Source of the DNA: Zygnema cylindricum
Lineage: Eukaryota > Streptophyta > Zygnematophyceae > Zygnematales > Zygnemataceae
DNA length: 62,000 nt
NCBI GenBank assembly: GCA_037447655.1
Contig: JBBHKE010003260.1
Coordinates: 1 to 62,000, forward strand
Direction: 5' to 3'
Shown: one piece after another, positions 1-11,725 of the stretch
Layout: each line of letters starts with the position of its first letter
How positions within the stretch are numbered: position 1 is the stretch's first letter
The notes under the pieces: generated by a model
Seen by the model: only the letters and a program-made list of their open reading frames with translations
The model's database searches: none
What the model was told of the DNA's origin: nothing
Program-made: the position numbers and the translations under genes

Positions 1-1691
1 TGTCATTGCAAAAGTGGAGGATCGGACGGTCAAGATCCCGTCCTCAAATAAGGAGGAAACAAGTGAGCACTGGAAATGTGGAAATTGTTGCAACCGTATT
101 TCAGAATGGTGGTTTTGCGAATTCCAGCAAATTGCGCTTCTCCACGTGTCCCAATGGCTGGGAGACGTGTTTCCGAACCCGGTGCAAAAAATCCCGCAAG
201 AAAAGCACACGAAATCGCTCGTGATTGAATTTCGCTTTTCCAAAGCGCACAAAGCCACAAACATTTCGTTTCGTCGAACGATATTGGCGGGTACGGTATC
301 GTTTTCTGTTGTCTGTGCGAAATAACGGACGAAAATCACAGAAAAACCACACGTAATGGAGTTGAAATTGAACAGATTTCTCTTTTGGTCGAACTTTATT
401 CTCGGGTACAGTATTGTTTTTCATGGGTTTCGGGTACAATATCGTTTTCTATGGGATTGCAGGAATCTCCGGTTCTTGTCGCCCGGAAATTTGCGGCCAA
501 AAATTCCGGGCGCTCCCTTGATTCCGATATCGATAAGCTCCGATATATATTAGTGGCCCCTCCCGACGGGGGGGACCGGCGGCTCTCGCATTCCTCTGCT
601 TTCGATATTGAGTCGATCCTGCTTGCTCGAGTCAGCAACTATTTTTGACTCGGTGCCGACAAATCTGCTCAACTTGTACGGACGATTTTTATTAATTCGA
701 CAATGCTAGGGAATATCTCGATCGAGTATCAGCTGATTTACCGTAAAAAGTTAACAATTGAACGCTTTGAGGTGTTAAACAAAAACGATATAAGGATTCC
801 TTGTTTACCCAACTTGAGCTAACTAATAAACCATGTCTACTTTACGAGAAAAAATTCCCCCAAAAATAATTTAATATTTAATGTTTCTATAGACCTTGAT
901 ACTCTCGTTTTAAGTATTGACTTTCAAAACTAAATTGTTTAGTCAACTTCTCAAGTATTGGATATGCAGGTATAGTTGCGGTTGTTAAATATACCCGTGT
1001 AAAAGATGTAATGGCCAACTCGATGTCCACCAGAGGGTCGCTCTTGATAATGCTTCACAATCCTCTCAATGTATGTCTAACTCTTTCTCCGACTCCATTC
1101 GTTTCCAAATTTAATGGAAAATTTTGATTTTGCAGGATCACCAAAGACTTAATGATACCACAATCAAAGACAACGCACAAGTTTTTATAGATTCGTATTA
1201 ACTTGACATTTTGAACTTGGCCCGTATTTTCTTGTTAGTTAACTTGATGTTGGCATTTTAGCTAATAAGAAGCGATTGTGTTTGGGTACGGCTATTTCTC
1301 AACTTTTTTCGAAACGAGGACGCATTTTTTTGCAAAGAGAAGTAATTATCATAAGACAATCCACTTAGATGAGGATTTGTACAACACAAGTATTTGGTTC
1401 AACACTTTTTATATCGTCATATGTTTTAATTTACTATATCTCGTCGAACATTCGTTACACACATTTAGTTACATAACATCTCCTATATCGAAGTTCCTTA
1501 TTGTATTGCGTGCAATAGTGCACGAAAAAGTGCTTGACCCGTTTATTAATAAGTTGTCTAACAGGTTTCTACCGATTGTTCCCGTTCGTGTGCATCTATT
1601 GCGACAAGGTCTGATGTAAGTATTTAAATGACACAATGACTGTAGTTTAACGTATCAACGAAAAGTTTTTTAACATTTTTTTTGCATAATG
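1..1691. other. Stretch without a recognised gene
   Basis: I recognise no gene here. The open frames are short and show no known domain. Three short related strings beginning GGTAC and ending near TTTTCT occur around 290, 403 and 431. About 25 bases near position 14 resemble the gag-like segment at 5119, so the left edge may hold a scrap of a related retroelement. The stretch from about 650 to 1690 is AT-rich. It ends where similarity to the retroelement LTR begins. Confidence 0.5.
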
Positions 1692-2790
1692 TAAGGATTT
1701 CCGGGCCTTTTCTCCCTTGTACGGTCCCCAGAGTACGGAGGAGTGAGTGAACCAAGCCGGATCTACTTCTTAGATTCTTTAAACTGAGCGGAACGGACTT
1801 TACTTCGCGCCTAACGGAGGCCGGACGACCAAGTTATTCCGCCTCCAAGATTACAAGTCCGTAACATGGGATCAGGTACCACGAGCCCTTTTGGAGGGTA
1901 CATTGTGGATCGCCACGTAACTTTCCGCATTGTCGTCTAGATTATGCTGTTAGCTGTTTGTAGAAATTCAGTTCAGGTTCAGCTGACTCTCGGTCCATTA
2001 ATTACCTTAGGTCAAAGTCTGGCACTTCCGCGTCATTTTCAATACTTTGTCTTATAATATTGGACTAAATAATTACTTCCGGCCGCGGATCTAGCCGTAG
2101 TAAGAAGCATAACCTTTTGCCTTGAGTGAAGTACGGATTAATTTGGTAATATGTCAGTTCAATTACACTTGCTTGCCGCTGATTGGTTAGTAGCATAGCT
2201 TTGACTTTTGGGCCTGAGATTTGGAGAAACTTTTGATGTATAAGGCACTTGGGGCCAAAGAAGACACGTTGCTTTTCAGTACAGTCTCATGTGAAACTCT
2301 CAAAAATTCCAACAAACCTTCTTTTGGAGAATCTTTGTTTTGTTTGACTCTATTGCCATCTGTGTTTTGGATCTGTCTTTTGTGGGAATCAGAATCCGGG
2401 TGGGTAGTTAGCGCTATATGCTTTTTGGGTGATTTTTGGACTTTTTGCTGTTTAGAACTGAGAAGAGTCTTGTCGGTTCCGAGCTGCGGACACAAGAGGT
2501 TGAAGGAGCACCATACCTATTAGCGATACTATAGGGAGAGGGATCGCCTTTCTTTCGTTGTCATCGTTTATTGCTGATGTATGTTAAGCTTGCTTCGCTA
2601 TATTTCACATTCTCTTTCTTTTATTTTCTTTTCTAAGACAAGGTGATATTGTTCAATCTGGAAAGCCAATCCTATTACCTATATATATTTCTACGTGGTA
2701 GTGCAATTGTGTCTTCATCTGGAGTTCTCATTACTTTGGAATGACCCTCCCGGAGTAAACTGAAACCCCCTGGATCACGACAATGGGTTT
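1692..2790 (+). repeat. Left LTR, 5'-truncated
   Basis: From about 1694 the sequence matches 14234 onward with scattered substitutions, up to about 2820, equivalent to 15360 in the second copy. The shared block includes the stretch around 1800-1850 rich in CGG and GGCC and the conserved string near 2795. The first part of the LTR seen at 13913-14233 is missing. A 'TGTAA' near 1690 also occurs near 14193, just before the 38 or so bases absent here, so a small deletion there is possible. The exact right end is uncertain because the similarity runs on into the leader. Confidence 0.75.
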
Positions 2791-2975
2791 TGAGGGAACA
2801 AGTGCAATCGACTTCCCGTAGAGGAAGCATAGTACTGAAAAAGCCACCTATCCGCTAAGATTAGAGGGGATAGGAGCTTTGACTGTGGAAGCTCTCTTTT
2901 TGGAATTGAGTTCTGACTACATTCATTACATTTTCTCTTCTTACCTTTGCCGTTGCCTTTGTTACCTCTGTCATC

Positions 2976-3899
2976 ATGGTGAGAGAAGAGACTCACGATA
3001 ACGGATTTGGAGAACAGGGTAGGCAGGAGCAGCCCGTACATGATGAGAAGTCTCAGATGTCCGAGGAGTCTGCACCCTTGGAGTCTGTCTATGATTCTTC
3101 GACCAAGGAACTAGCTGGTGCTTCTTCTCCTCCTCTTCCTCTCAGTCTTACTCCCAAACACTAGACTTCCTTAGCGAAGGCCGCCAGGACATTTGCTAAG
3201 GAAAGGAAAAAAGCCCAGGCTCAAGCCCAGGAAATGAACCGAGTGTCTCTCAGGGCCCGTCACAAGCGGTAGGCGAAGAGGGAGCCCCATTTGGGTCCCC
3301 GTTCTGAGGTCGGGCTTCACACTAGATCCAAGATTCCCTATGTTGAGATCCAGATTGACCCCGCGGTTTTGACGGATCCACGTTGTTCAGGTCGTAAAGA
3401 ACTCCTTGCCATTCATGACCTCTATGAGCTAAAGGTGAAGAAGTAGTTGGTGCAAAGAGTGGCTCAGACAAATCGAGTCAGGGTGGTTAGACCAGTGGGA
3501 GGGGTGGTGGAGATTTTGAGTAGTTATTCGGAGAGCAGCTCTTCAAATGTTGGTGCTGGACCGATCAGAGAGAGTTCCCTATTCTCGCCCTCCTCCATCT
3601 TCCTCTCAAGTAACAACAGCCAGCTGACCCTCCCGGGCCGCACCTCCTCGAGGCCTCGTAGAGGAGAAGGGGATAGCGAGAGGGAAGCTCGGGATACCTT
3701 AAGGGGAAAGAGGTTAGACCACATGGACAGCAAGGGGATATTCACACCTCTTCCCAAGGAGGAGTCGTCCCCAACTTCTGTGTTCGCCTCAACCGAGAGA
3801 CCTTTTCCTACGACAACTCGTGTCCGCCCTACCGAAGGGCTCTGGCGATCCAAACCAACTGATCCAAAGGTTCCGGGTACGGGCCTGAAACTCTGAGAC
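2976..3899 (+). pseudogene. Retroelement first ORF remnant, gag-like and charged
   Basis: An ATG about 190 bases after the LTR starts a frame that runs to 3896 and is broken by in-frame stops near 3162, 3270 and 3445. It encodes a hydrophilic protein rich in Glu, Ser, Arg and Pro, with Lys/Ala/Gln-rich stretches around 3180-3260. I see no recognisable capsid motif or zinc knuckle. Position suggests the N-terminal part of gag or an extra leader protein. Because the frame stays the same across the stops, point mutation of one original ORF is the simplest reading. Confidence 0.45.
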
Positions 3900-5100
3900 C
3901 TCCATTGGCCCTCAGAGTATGCAGACCCAAAAGAAGCTTATCTAGATAGTGCCGACTCCAAGTTAATATAAACCCAAGTGACTGACCCCTTGACAGTTAG
4001 AACCCCAATATAGATTCACCCCTGTGAAATAACACTTTCTGTGTGGTCAGTTCCACCACAGAATGCAAAGTTAGAATATGAGATTTGGATACATTCACCC
4101 ACTTTGAATTTCCCTTAGAAATACCGCCACCCAGGCAGAAAAAATCTCTGACCGACTACACCCCTGTTTAGCCTGAACTCCCCTGAGTCCGCAGCAAAAA
4201 GAATCACTAAAAATGGTCAAGTAAATTGATAGTTATGGCTGGCCAAAGTTTGCCATTTATACAGGGTGCTCTCTGGGAGAGGCAGCTACCTACCCAAAAT
4301 TTATCTAAGTCATATTCCCTCTCTAAAACTCTATCTACTGAAGTACGACACCAATCAAATTACTGTGTGGTACATAAAAGTACAGGTGCCGGTGTACTTT
4401 ATGTACGACCATTGTACGACATGGCCAAAATGTCGACATGTGTCATATCCGGATTTGTTCCCGTAATCTCCGGAGTTGCCGCAATCCAATGTAGTGTTAC
4501 CACGTGTCACTCAATGTGGCGGTGATCGCAAACCGCCAAAATCGTACGCCGCGATCTCGGCATCCTTCGCGGCCGTCCGATCAAATTTGGATTTCAATCG
4601 TGGCCGTCATAAATACCTGCGCGGTATTCTTTCCGGCGTCAAACAAACTGCGCGGTATTTATTTCGTATCCGTACCGTACGTCGTACTTTACACAACTGT
4701 TTCTATGCAGTATGCACATAGTTCTAGTTAAATGAATTAGTCTTATTGTAACTGTTTATATAAATATCATACCCCGTAATATCTAATACAATTTAGACTA
4801 TCTGGATAAGACTACCGGCTATTGCGGTTGTGACAAATGGCAGGTACCAGGATCAAATCCTGGCTCTGTCAAAACTACCTTTTAGAGAAAACCCCCTATA
4901 AAACAACTGTCTGTCCAACTGTCTGTCTCCCTCTAGACAGCACAGGCAGCCATGGCTAACTCCTCCTCCAGTCTTCAGTGACTGCGACAAGTGTGGGGAC
5001 TTGAGGAGGAGTTAGAGGCAGGCTGTCAATATCTACTATTTTGCTTTTTATTTTGCAATCTCTAGACCTAGAAAATACTTGAATTCCAACAGGGCCCAGA
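3900..5100. other. Non-coding stretch inside the retroelement
   Basis: No frame here continues the gag-like ORFs on either side. It holds a 7-bp inverted repeat near 4517-4538 (TGGCGGT/ACCGCCA), two copies of TGCGCGGTATT near 4618 and 4650, and a perfect 12-bp inverted repeat (4957-4968 with 5003-5014). Near 4845-4865 a 5-bp stem with a 7-base loop looks like a tRNA T-arm. It could be an inserted non-autonomous element or an untranslated part of the element. Confidence 0.4.
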
Positions 5101-5104
5101 GGAT

Positions 5105-6690
5105 TTGTCCGAGGGAGGGTGGAGGATCGGACCTAATGATCCCGAAATTCCGGGGATGGAGATAGCGGATCTTACCAAAGTAGTCGAAAACGCTAAGGAA
5201 CTAGTGGAAATTCTCAAATCTCAGGGCAAAGCTACGGCGGGGGGCGGACCCGTCACGGTAGATTGGGAAGCCTTAGAGGTAGAAAGGAGGAAACTGTGGG
5301 AACAAAAACTGGAACTTTTTCAGGAAGCTTGGCGTAGATCTAGTGGGATTCTCAGCGCGTAGATTCCTCCTACATCAAGGACCGAGTCGCATCCTGAAGC
5401 GCCGGCTCAGGGGACTTCTCCTCTTGCAAGCCCCCAGCCAAAGGTTCCTTCCTCGGACACCAGCTGAGAGCCTCCTCTTCAGCATGAAGGGGGTTGGGGA
5501 AACATTGAACCTAACATGAATGGTTTAGGTGTAGATTTACCTCCTGAGTTTGCGTCTCTTCCCCGGGAAGAACCTACCTTTGTATCGGTGGAGGTTGCTT
5601 CCGCCGTGGAGGCTTTGGTGGAGTTATGCCTAGACGAGAGGATTCACATTCCTTCGAGGCCGTCAACACCCCCTTCACCATCTCTTGGTATATCCCATCT
5701 TCTCCTCCTCTATCTTCTCACCTCCTGGGTCATACAACAGAGCCCCGGGACGTTCCTCCCTCCTCTCCCTCTTCATGCTTTTCTACCGCTGCAGCAGTCC
5801 GTGGGTCACCAAGTCCTCGTGTCTTACCCTACAAATATGAGGTTTACTCACCTCCTCACCGGCGTTCCCCATCCTCCAGTTTAGGAACTCCTCCTCGCAA
5901 GTCCTTCAGGAGGCGATCAAGGAGACAGACACCATTTAGGAGACAGACACCTTCTCCTCAAAACCTAGAGTCGTCCCCATCTCCGCCACCACCCATCCCC
6001 CAAGGACATCCTTTGAATCGACCTTGCCTCCACATCCCATCGTTGGAGCTAGTTCTCAAGGAAGAACAATACTCTTCTAGATATAGAGGAGTACTGGGGA
6101 ACATCAGTCCTCCAACAATATTTTCAGGCGCTGGTACTTCCTCTGTGGGAGGGGGATCCTCACCTTCTAGAGCAGCACCTCCTACCACAGGAGGAGACGG
6201 TTATGTTCCCGAGGAAGAGGACACCAAAGTCATCTCCCTTGCTCAGTTTGTCAACCCCTATAGTGCCTTCCTCTTCCCATTTCTCCAATCCGGAAGAGGA
6301 AGAAATGGAAACGGGGGATATCCGGATCTTTACGGAAGATAGCTCGGGGATTGCATTTTCAGATTTCGAATTGTTGTGGAAATCCTTCACACAATCTAAG
6401 ATCAACAAATACAGGGGAGGAGTCATTCTGGATGATTTTGAAACCACCCTCTTTCCCATGATGGTCAACTACCTTTCTTGAGGGGCGTTGGCGGATTACA
6501 AAGAGCGTCAACCTCTTTTGATGGCCGCTAGCATCAAAATCTCTGATCCAGCCCCTTATGTTGTTGTGTTACAAGCAGAGGCTGACTCGGCCGCTGCGGT
6601 TGCAATTCCTGTAACAGCTATCTTCACCCAGGACATGAAACTACAAGCACAGAAGGTTCCTATGTTAACCAGCTGCAAGTAATTCAAGCA
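5105..6690 (+). pseudogene. Retroelement gag-like remnant (coiled-coil and capsid region)
   Basis: One reading phase from about 5105 to 6690 gives a broken protein. It opens with a segment predicted to be helical (Glu/Lys/Leu-rich, about 5160-5340), followed by a Pro/Ser-rich linker. It ends with a segment at about 6300-6680 whose hydrophobic and aromatic spacing would suit a capsid domain, though I cannot name a family. Stops lie near 5360, 5466, 5883 and 6481, and some of the linker reads better in another frame. Its place before the zinc knuckles supports a gag assignment. Confidence 0.5.
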
Positions 6691-6778
6691 GCCCAAGTTG
6701 CAACGCGCATGGTTGCCAATCCCAACCCTTGTACCACCCTGCTTAACATCTAGAGACTTCTGTATACCAAGAGGAACA

Positions 6779-6893
6779 AGTCTACAATGAAGGTATTCAC
6801 GAAATTTCGCTGTTTGAAGAACGAGACTCCGCACCGAGTCTACAATCAAGGAATTCACGAAATTCCGTTGTTTGAAGAACGAGACTCCGCAGA
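6779..6893 (+). repeat. 58-bp tandem duplication in gag remnant
   Basis: Two adjacent units with period 58 (6779-6836 and 6837-6893) differ at only a few positions. Both begin AGTCTACAAT and end near GAGACTCCGCA. The duplication lies between the capsid-like segment and the zinc knuckles. Confidence 0.75.
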
Positions 6894-7138
6894 CCCTCTT
6901 TAACTGACTCGCTAGCCTTTGTCTGAAGATAAAGCTGTCCACAATTGATCTTTCGGCAATGGTAATCAAATACTTCATAGCCGTCCGTATTTCATTCGGG
7001 CCAACAGGGCAGACGGCTCTTGATAATTCGATTGCCACACAGGTGATTCAGGACATCAATCCTTCCGCCAAGGACATTTCGCTGGTGGCAATGAAAGTGT
7101 ACGATCACTTTGTCCACAATTAGGCAAGTGAGAAGGCC

Positions 7139-7881
7139 GTGATCGGCAAAGGCCGCGCAAATTTTGCAGGATTCGCTGGGGAGACTTCCTTGAGTGAGGA
7201 AGAAAAGGCTGAACTTCAAGCTTTGCGGAAGCTCAAAGGGAAGCAAGTGGCTGACAGCGGGTCAGAACCGGCAATGGGAGCAGACGACACAATTTTTTTT
7301 TACAATTGCCTAAATTGTCAACAATCTGGTCATGGGTGGAAACACTGCACACACAAACTTAAACTAGAGCTGGCCTTGAAGCTAAAAGAATGGGAGAAAC
7401 AACATGCAGATTGGACCTGCAAAGAGCAAGAAAGGCTTAAAGGGGAAGGGAGGGAGAGAAGACGCCCGTAACAAAGGACACTTACTGTCCAACTCCGCGG
7501 AGCGAAACATTTAAAATGTCCCAATCTCAATTGCGGCAAATCAAACTTCCAAAGTTTGATGATGCTCAAATCTCCAACGAGATCCGGAGTAAGTATACCA
7601 ACGAGGGCGCTAAGTGTGAAGCTTGTGGCTTCCTAGGGCACAAGGAAGGCCAATGTTTCCGGAAGAAAGGAGTTCCCAAGGAAATGATGCAATTTGCTTT
7701 GTTTACTAGAGAGGGAGAAACGGTCGTTAACCCTCTCCCTTTTAAACTTGTTTTCCCTTGGGGGCGACAAGTTCTGACCACGCCTAAGGTACCTGAGTGG
7801 GCATTCGCTACTCCAGCTGGGTTAACACCGGAGATCATCATACAGCAGCAAAGTCAGCAATTGGCCGTAATAGCTGCATAA
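7139..7881 (+). pseudogene. Gag nucleocapsid region with two CCHC zinc knuckles
   Basis: Two open segments each carry a perfect retroviral-type zinc knuckle, C-x2-C-x4-H-x4-C. The first is CLNCQQSGHGWKHC, coded near 7309-7350. The second is CEACGFLGHKEGQC, near 7615-7656. Such knuckles bind nucleic acid in the nucleocapsid part of gag during packaging of the element RNA. The first segment (7139-7471) is rich in Lys/Glu and ends in a basic Arg run. The second (7516-7881) starts with an ATG and follows after a frame break. Having two knuckles in separated segments is less usual for plant Ty3 elements, which often have one. Confidence 0.8.
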
Positions 7882-8484
7882 TTGGTTGCCCTCCACATGG
7901 GATCTTCCTCACGGCCAGCTCCTCTCACAGCGGCACAACGACTTCAAAAACAAAAACAGGAGTTGTTACAGAAGCTCGCGGAGCTTGAACTTCAAAGCAT
8001 ATCGGGTGCAAATGATGATGTCGTATTGGGTTGGGATTTGGAACCCCCGAAATGCCCACCATGCCCGAACATTCCTGTTCGGAGCTTGGAATGTTGGGGT
8101 GGGAGACAGCCGTTATCAACTCTGCAATTCCACCTCGATGCAAAGACAGGGCAGGCAAGAAATAGGTCAGAGGGATCACAATCGGAAAGCTACCGGGGCT
8201 TTTTCATTTACTACCAGGTTAGTAATGCTGAACAGCAACATTAGCCTAGGAATCAAACCCAATCACCCGCCATCTCTTCCTTCAAAAACTAAATTGCCTC
8301 GCGGTTTCGAAAACTACCATAATGAGAAACAACAGCGGGAGAAGGAGTCTCGGAACAAGAGAAATGGGACAATCAGGATTGGTTTGAGAGATACATGGCA
8401 GAACGCCCAGAGAATGACACTCCCTAAACACCTCCAGTCGCAAATTTCGGATCCGAGAGTGAGAGAGAATGACAAAATTAGGAT
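7882..8484 (+). pseudogene. Linker between gag and protease
   Basis: An open frame from 7882 to 8244 codes for a Gln/Leu-rich helical stretch (about 7930-8000) and then a Pro/Cys-containing piece. A shifted frame stays open to about 8557. No family is recognised. The region joins the nucleocapsid to the protease. Confidence 0.4.
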
Positions 8485-9298
8485 ATGCAGAAACCAAATT
8501 CTTTCCAACCTTCACAAAAGAATACCCTACCTTCCTCCAAACCTGTTGGAATGCTAGTCTGGCACCTCATGCTATACCCCCTCACACACGTGAGGACTCT
8601 GGCATCTTCCCATAACTTGCCCGAAGACATCCTCATTCAGGCATTGGGAGAGGAGATCCATTGTGGAAAGGGGTGGGTCAACAGGACAACTCCGCGGACC
8701 GTAGTCTTTTTGTCCACCGATCCAAAAACACCTATAGTGGATAGGGACAACAAAGCTTTATCAGTGGCTCTTATACTGAACCGAACCGGCAACTTCAAGC
8801 ATAATGGGAATGGGGGATACCAAGACGATATCGTCGACACCGGAGTGCTCCCCAAACTCATCACCACGTCCGCTTTGCAGAAAATGCACGAGGAACTTCG
8901 ACCCAAAATCTGCCCCAAGCAATATCTGCTTAAGCACCGTAAGCAGCTGTAGTCAGCCAGTCCATGGAATAATCAAGGCCGTGGAAATCGAGTTTTTTGA
9001 TGACGGAGGCCAACGGGTGAAAATCGAGCTTCCTTTCTTGGTGGTGGAAGTAACTCAATTCGAATTTTTGTTGGAGATGGCCACTTGGACCTGGCTCAGT
9101 TTAAGTTTGAGCGTGTGGAAGGAACAATGTACCGTTCAGGACCCTAGATTTCCCGAAGAAACCAAAGTAGTGGTTCCTTTAGATTTATGGAACCGGGGGA
9201 AGGAAAATGTTCGAGTGTCTGGTTGCTTCCCGGTTTATGCTACATCATCTCCCACGAAACTGTTTGGCAGCTCTAGAGATTTCGCCAAAGAAATCTAG
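8485..9298 (+). pseudogene. Retroelement aspartic protease (DTG)
   Basis: The catalytic motif of a retropepsin is visible as 'DIVDTGVLPKLIT', coded near 8827-8865, with hydrophobic residues before the Asp and the usual 'D-T-G' core. The C-terminal part of the fold, with alternating hydrophobic residues around VHGIIKAVEIEF, reads in another phase (about 8960-9110). A stop at 8952 and a frameshift therefore separate the two halves. The enzyme would act as a dimer to cut the polyprotein. A Trp-rich segment follows and ends at a stop near 9298. The methyltransferase starts about 150 bases further on. Confidence 0.75.
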
Positions 9299-9429
9299 CA
9301 ATTCCCAATTTCTAAGCGGTGGGAAGAGGAATATAAGAATAAATTATTGTAGGTGGCAAAACTCCGGCGGGGAGTGGATCGGACATTTTTGGCCTTTTTA
9401 TTAAAGGAAGCAGTCTTTTCACCCATGTT

Positions 9430-10513
9430 TGATGCTTCAACACCTTCGGTAATGTGGAGTTCAATCGACAAGTGGCGTCATTGGCAGTCCCCGATTCCGG
9501 ACTCCGTACTTTATCTCTCTTTTTAGGAATTAGTTTTTTATTTGGAAGCGGTTTTGAAAACAAGATATCTGGTGGAGTCATACGCAGCCGTGGAAATATC
9601 ACCCGAGGCGCGGGCTGTCAGCGAACACCGCCTCCACCAACTTCATCACCTATATCCTCAACAGCTTCCGGTGACCGCCTTTTCCAAAGCTCACCGGAGC
9701 CTTCCCCAAAATGTAGAAAACATCATGGCGACACATCTAGCCAGTTTGGGAAGAGTGGATTTGGTGTTGGCAGGCTGGCCTTGTCAGGGACACTCCCTAG
9801 CGGGACAAGGAAAAGGGCATCAAGACCGCAGAAGTGGAACATTTTACCGGATGATCGAATTAATCACGTGGCTTCAACAGCTCCAGGACACACCGGTGGG
9901 GTACGTTCTGGAAAATGTCCACCCAGGAGATGATAAAAGGAAACAGGTTGCGGACAGCTGGAATCATGTAACCCGGATTTTAGGAGCTCCCTTGGTTTTT
10001 GACGCCGCACAGATGGGATCCCGTGCACACAGAGTAAGGGCATATTGGACCAATATGATCCCGCTTCCAGTACTCCAACAACTGTTGGACACACAAATTC
10101 CCGACCCGCGGAATTTGGTGCAGCAAATACTTGGGGAAGGCAGAATGGCCACCCTTGTGATGAGACCATACCGCTCTCCTTTATTTCGGTGGAACCAACC
10201 GGGATTACCACGAAGAGCACTCCCGACTTTGGTTTCTTTCCCTAACAGTCACGCTTATTGAAAAAGAGCAGCGGGAATGATCTTTGATAGGAATGCGGGG
10301 ATTTGGAAATCACCAACGATTGCAGAACGGGAAGAAGAAATGGGATTTAAAAAAGGCACCACGACAGCACTAGGTATTTCATACTTTCAAAGGTGCAGCC
10401 TAATTGGGCAGAGTATGGATCTGAATTCAATCACATGGGTACTCAAGCATGCACTCGCCTTTTCCGGTCTAAGGAATCTAAGGCTATTAACCTTCAAGCT
10501 CCTCAATTGTTAG
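9430..10513 (+). pseudogene. C5 cytosine DNA methyltransferase domain in the retroelement
   Basis: The motifs of a C5 cytosine methyltransferase occur in standard order. Motif I (LRTLSLFLGISFLF, near 9500-9545) is in one frame. The rest lie one frame away. Motif IV is WPCQGHSLAGQG (near 9776-9811), with the catalytic Cys. Motif VI is VLENVHPGDD (near 9905-9935), with the Glu-Asn-Val. Motif VIII is SRAHRVRAYW (near 10019-10048). Motif IX-like EREEEMGF lies near 10327-10350, and motif X-like RCSLIGQSMDLNS near 10392-10430. The enzyme family transfers a methyl group from S-adenosylmethionine to cytosine. The unpermuted order, the short gap between VIII and IX, and the 'AHR-R-YW-N' string resemble DNMT3 more than plant DRM, whose motifs are rearranged. 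Damage seen: a frameshift near 9545 and one in-frame TGA at 10259-10261. Confidence 0.88.
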
Positions 10514-11690
10514 CGATGCAAGCAACTTTGGAGCTCGAGGGGGGGAGAGAAAGGAGAAGAAAAATTCACAACATTTCACCACCGCAGGTATTCCCATTGA
10601 GGGGAGGCGCCGACTCAGATGGCGACAGCTTAGCGGGAGTTGTCAGCAGTAGCGTTCTAGCCGGAGGAGTAGAGGCAGATCCACCGGTAGGATTGGAATT
10701 CGACATTAACCTCTGGGGTAGACCGCCGGAGGCTGGGGCTGCTGTAGAGCCTGGGAAAGTGGATTGGACACTAGGGGAGCAGTTGGATCCTCAGCAAAAG
10801 GAGCGGCTCTTTGAACTATTGGCCGAAAACAGGCAGGTGTTCTCATGGTCAGAATCATATGTCGGTATTTACAAAGGTACACTTTTCCAAATTGATTTGA
10901 TCGACGAGATGGCTACTGTTTGGCAAAAGCAATATCCTCTCAGCTTCAAGGAAAATTAATTCATAACAGCTAAAGTCCAAACTTTGGTGGAAGCCAGTTT
11001 GGTTCAAGAAAGTACAGGACTTCATGGGCTCGCTTCTCGATAGTTCTCCCTCCCAAGAAGGACTCTTCCGAGAAGACTGTAGATTTCCGGATGTGTGGAG
11101 ATTATTGTATGCTCAACACGGCCACCATCTCTGACCGGTATCCGATGCTTACCCTAGAAGTGATATTTGACTCCCTTACTGGTGCCACTATCTACTCCAC
11201 TTTGGACATGAAGAATGGTTTCCACCAGATTGTCATGGAACCGAAGCACCGGGAGAGAGCCGCGTTTTGGGCCGGTTTAAGACTTTATGAATGAATTTAT
11301 TTGCCATTTGGGCTCAAAAATGCACCGGCCAAATTCCAACGGGCAATGGACGAAGCGCTCCGAGGAATTGATTGTGCCCAATGTTATATTGATGATGTTA
11401 TTATATTCTCAAAGACTTTTTAGGAACACCTGGAGCATGTCCATATTGTTCTCAGGGCACTCCAAGCAGGGGGCTTTAAATGTCACCCGGGCAAAGGTAT
11501 TTTTGGAGTACAAAAGACTATCTACCTTGGACATGAGGTGACTCTCGAGACTGTGGGTCCCCACATGGTCAAGGTGGCAGCCCTTGACGCTCATTCCCCA
11601 CCGCAGGACATCTCGGCCCTTCGCACCTTTCTGGGTTTGGCCAACTACTATCGGCGGGTTATCCCCCGAGTTCAGTAGTCACGCTCAACC
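10510..11690 (+). pseudogene. Ty3-type reverse transcriptase
   Basis: After a linker (about 10510-10740), RT motifs follow in order: the segment with 'ENRQVFSWS' (near 10826), a conserved LPKKDS with FRMCGDY (near 11050-11105), DMKNGFHQI (near 11208), LPFGLKNAPAKFQRAMDEAL (near 11301-11360) and the catalytic YIDDVIIFSK (near 11387-11416). The second and third Asp of the catalytic centre are present. Then come GFKCHPGK and FLGLANYYRR, typical of the RT connection. Stops at about 10959, 11040, 11293 and 11423 break the frame. The polymerase copies element RNA into DNA. Confidence 0.88.
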
Positions 11691-11725
11691 CCTAAATCAG
11701 TAGTCACGCTCAGCACCTTAACCAG

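Noticed and set aside
4801-4875. Candidate tRNA gene
   Set aside because: Only a T-arm-like hairpin is present. No matching acceptor stem, D-arm or anticodon arm can be formed at the right spacing.
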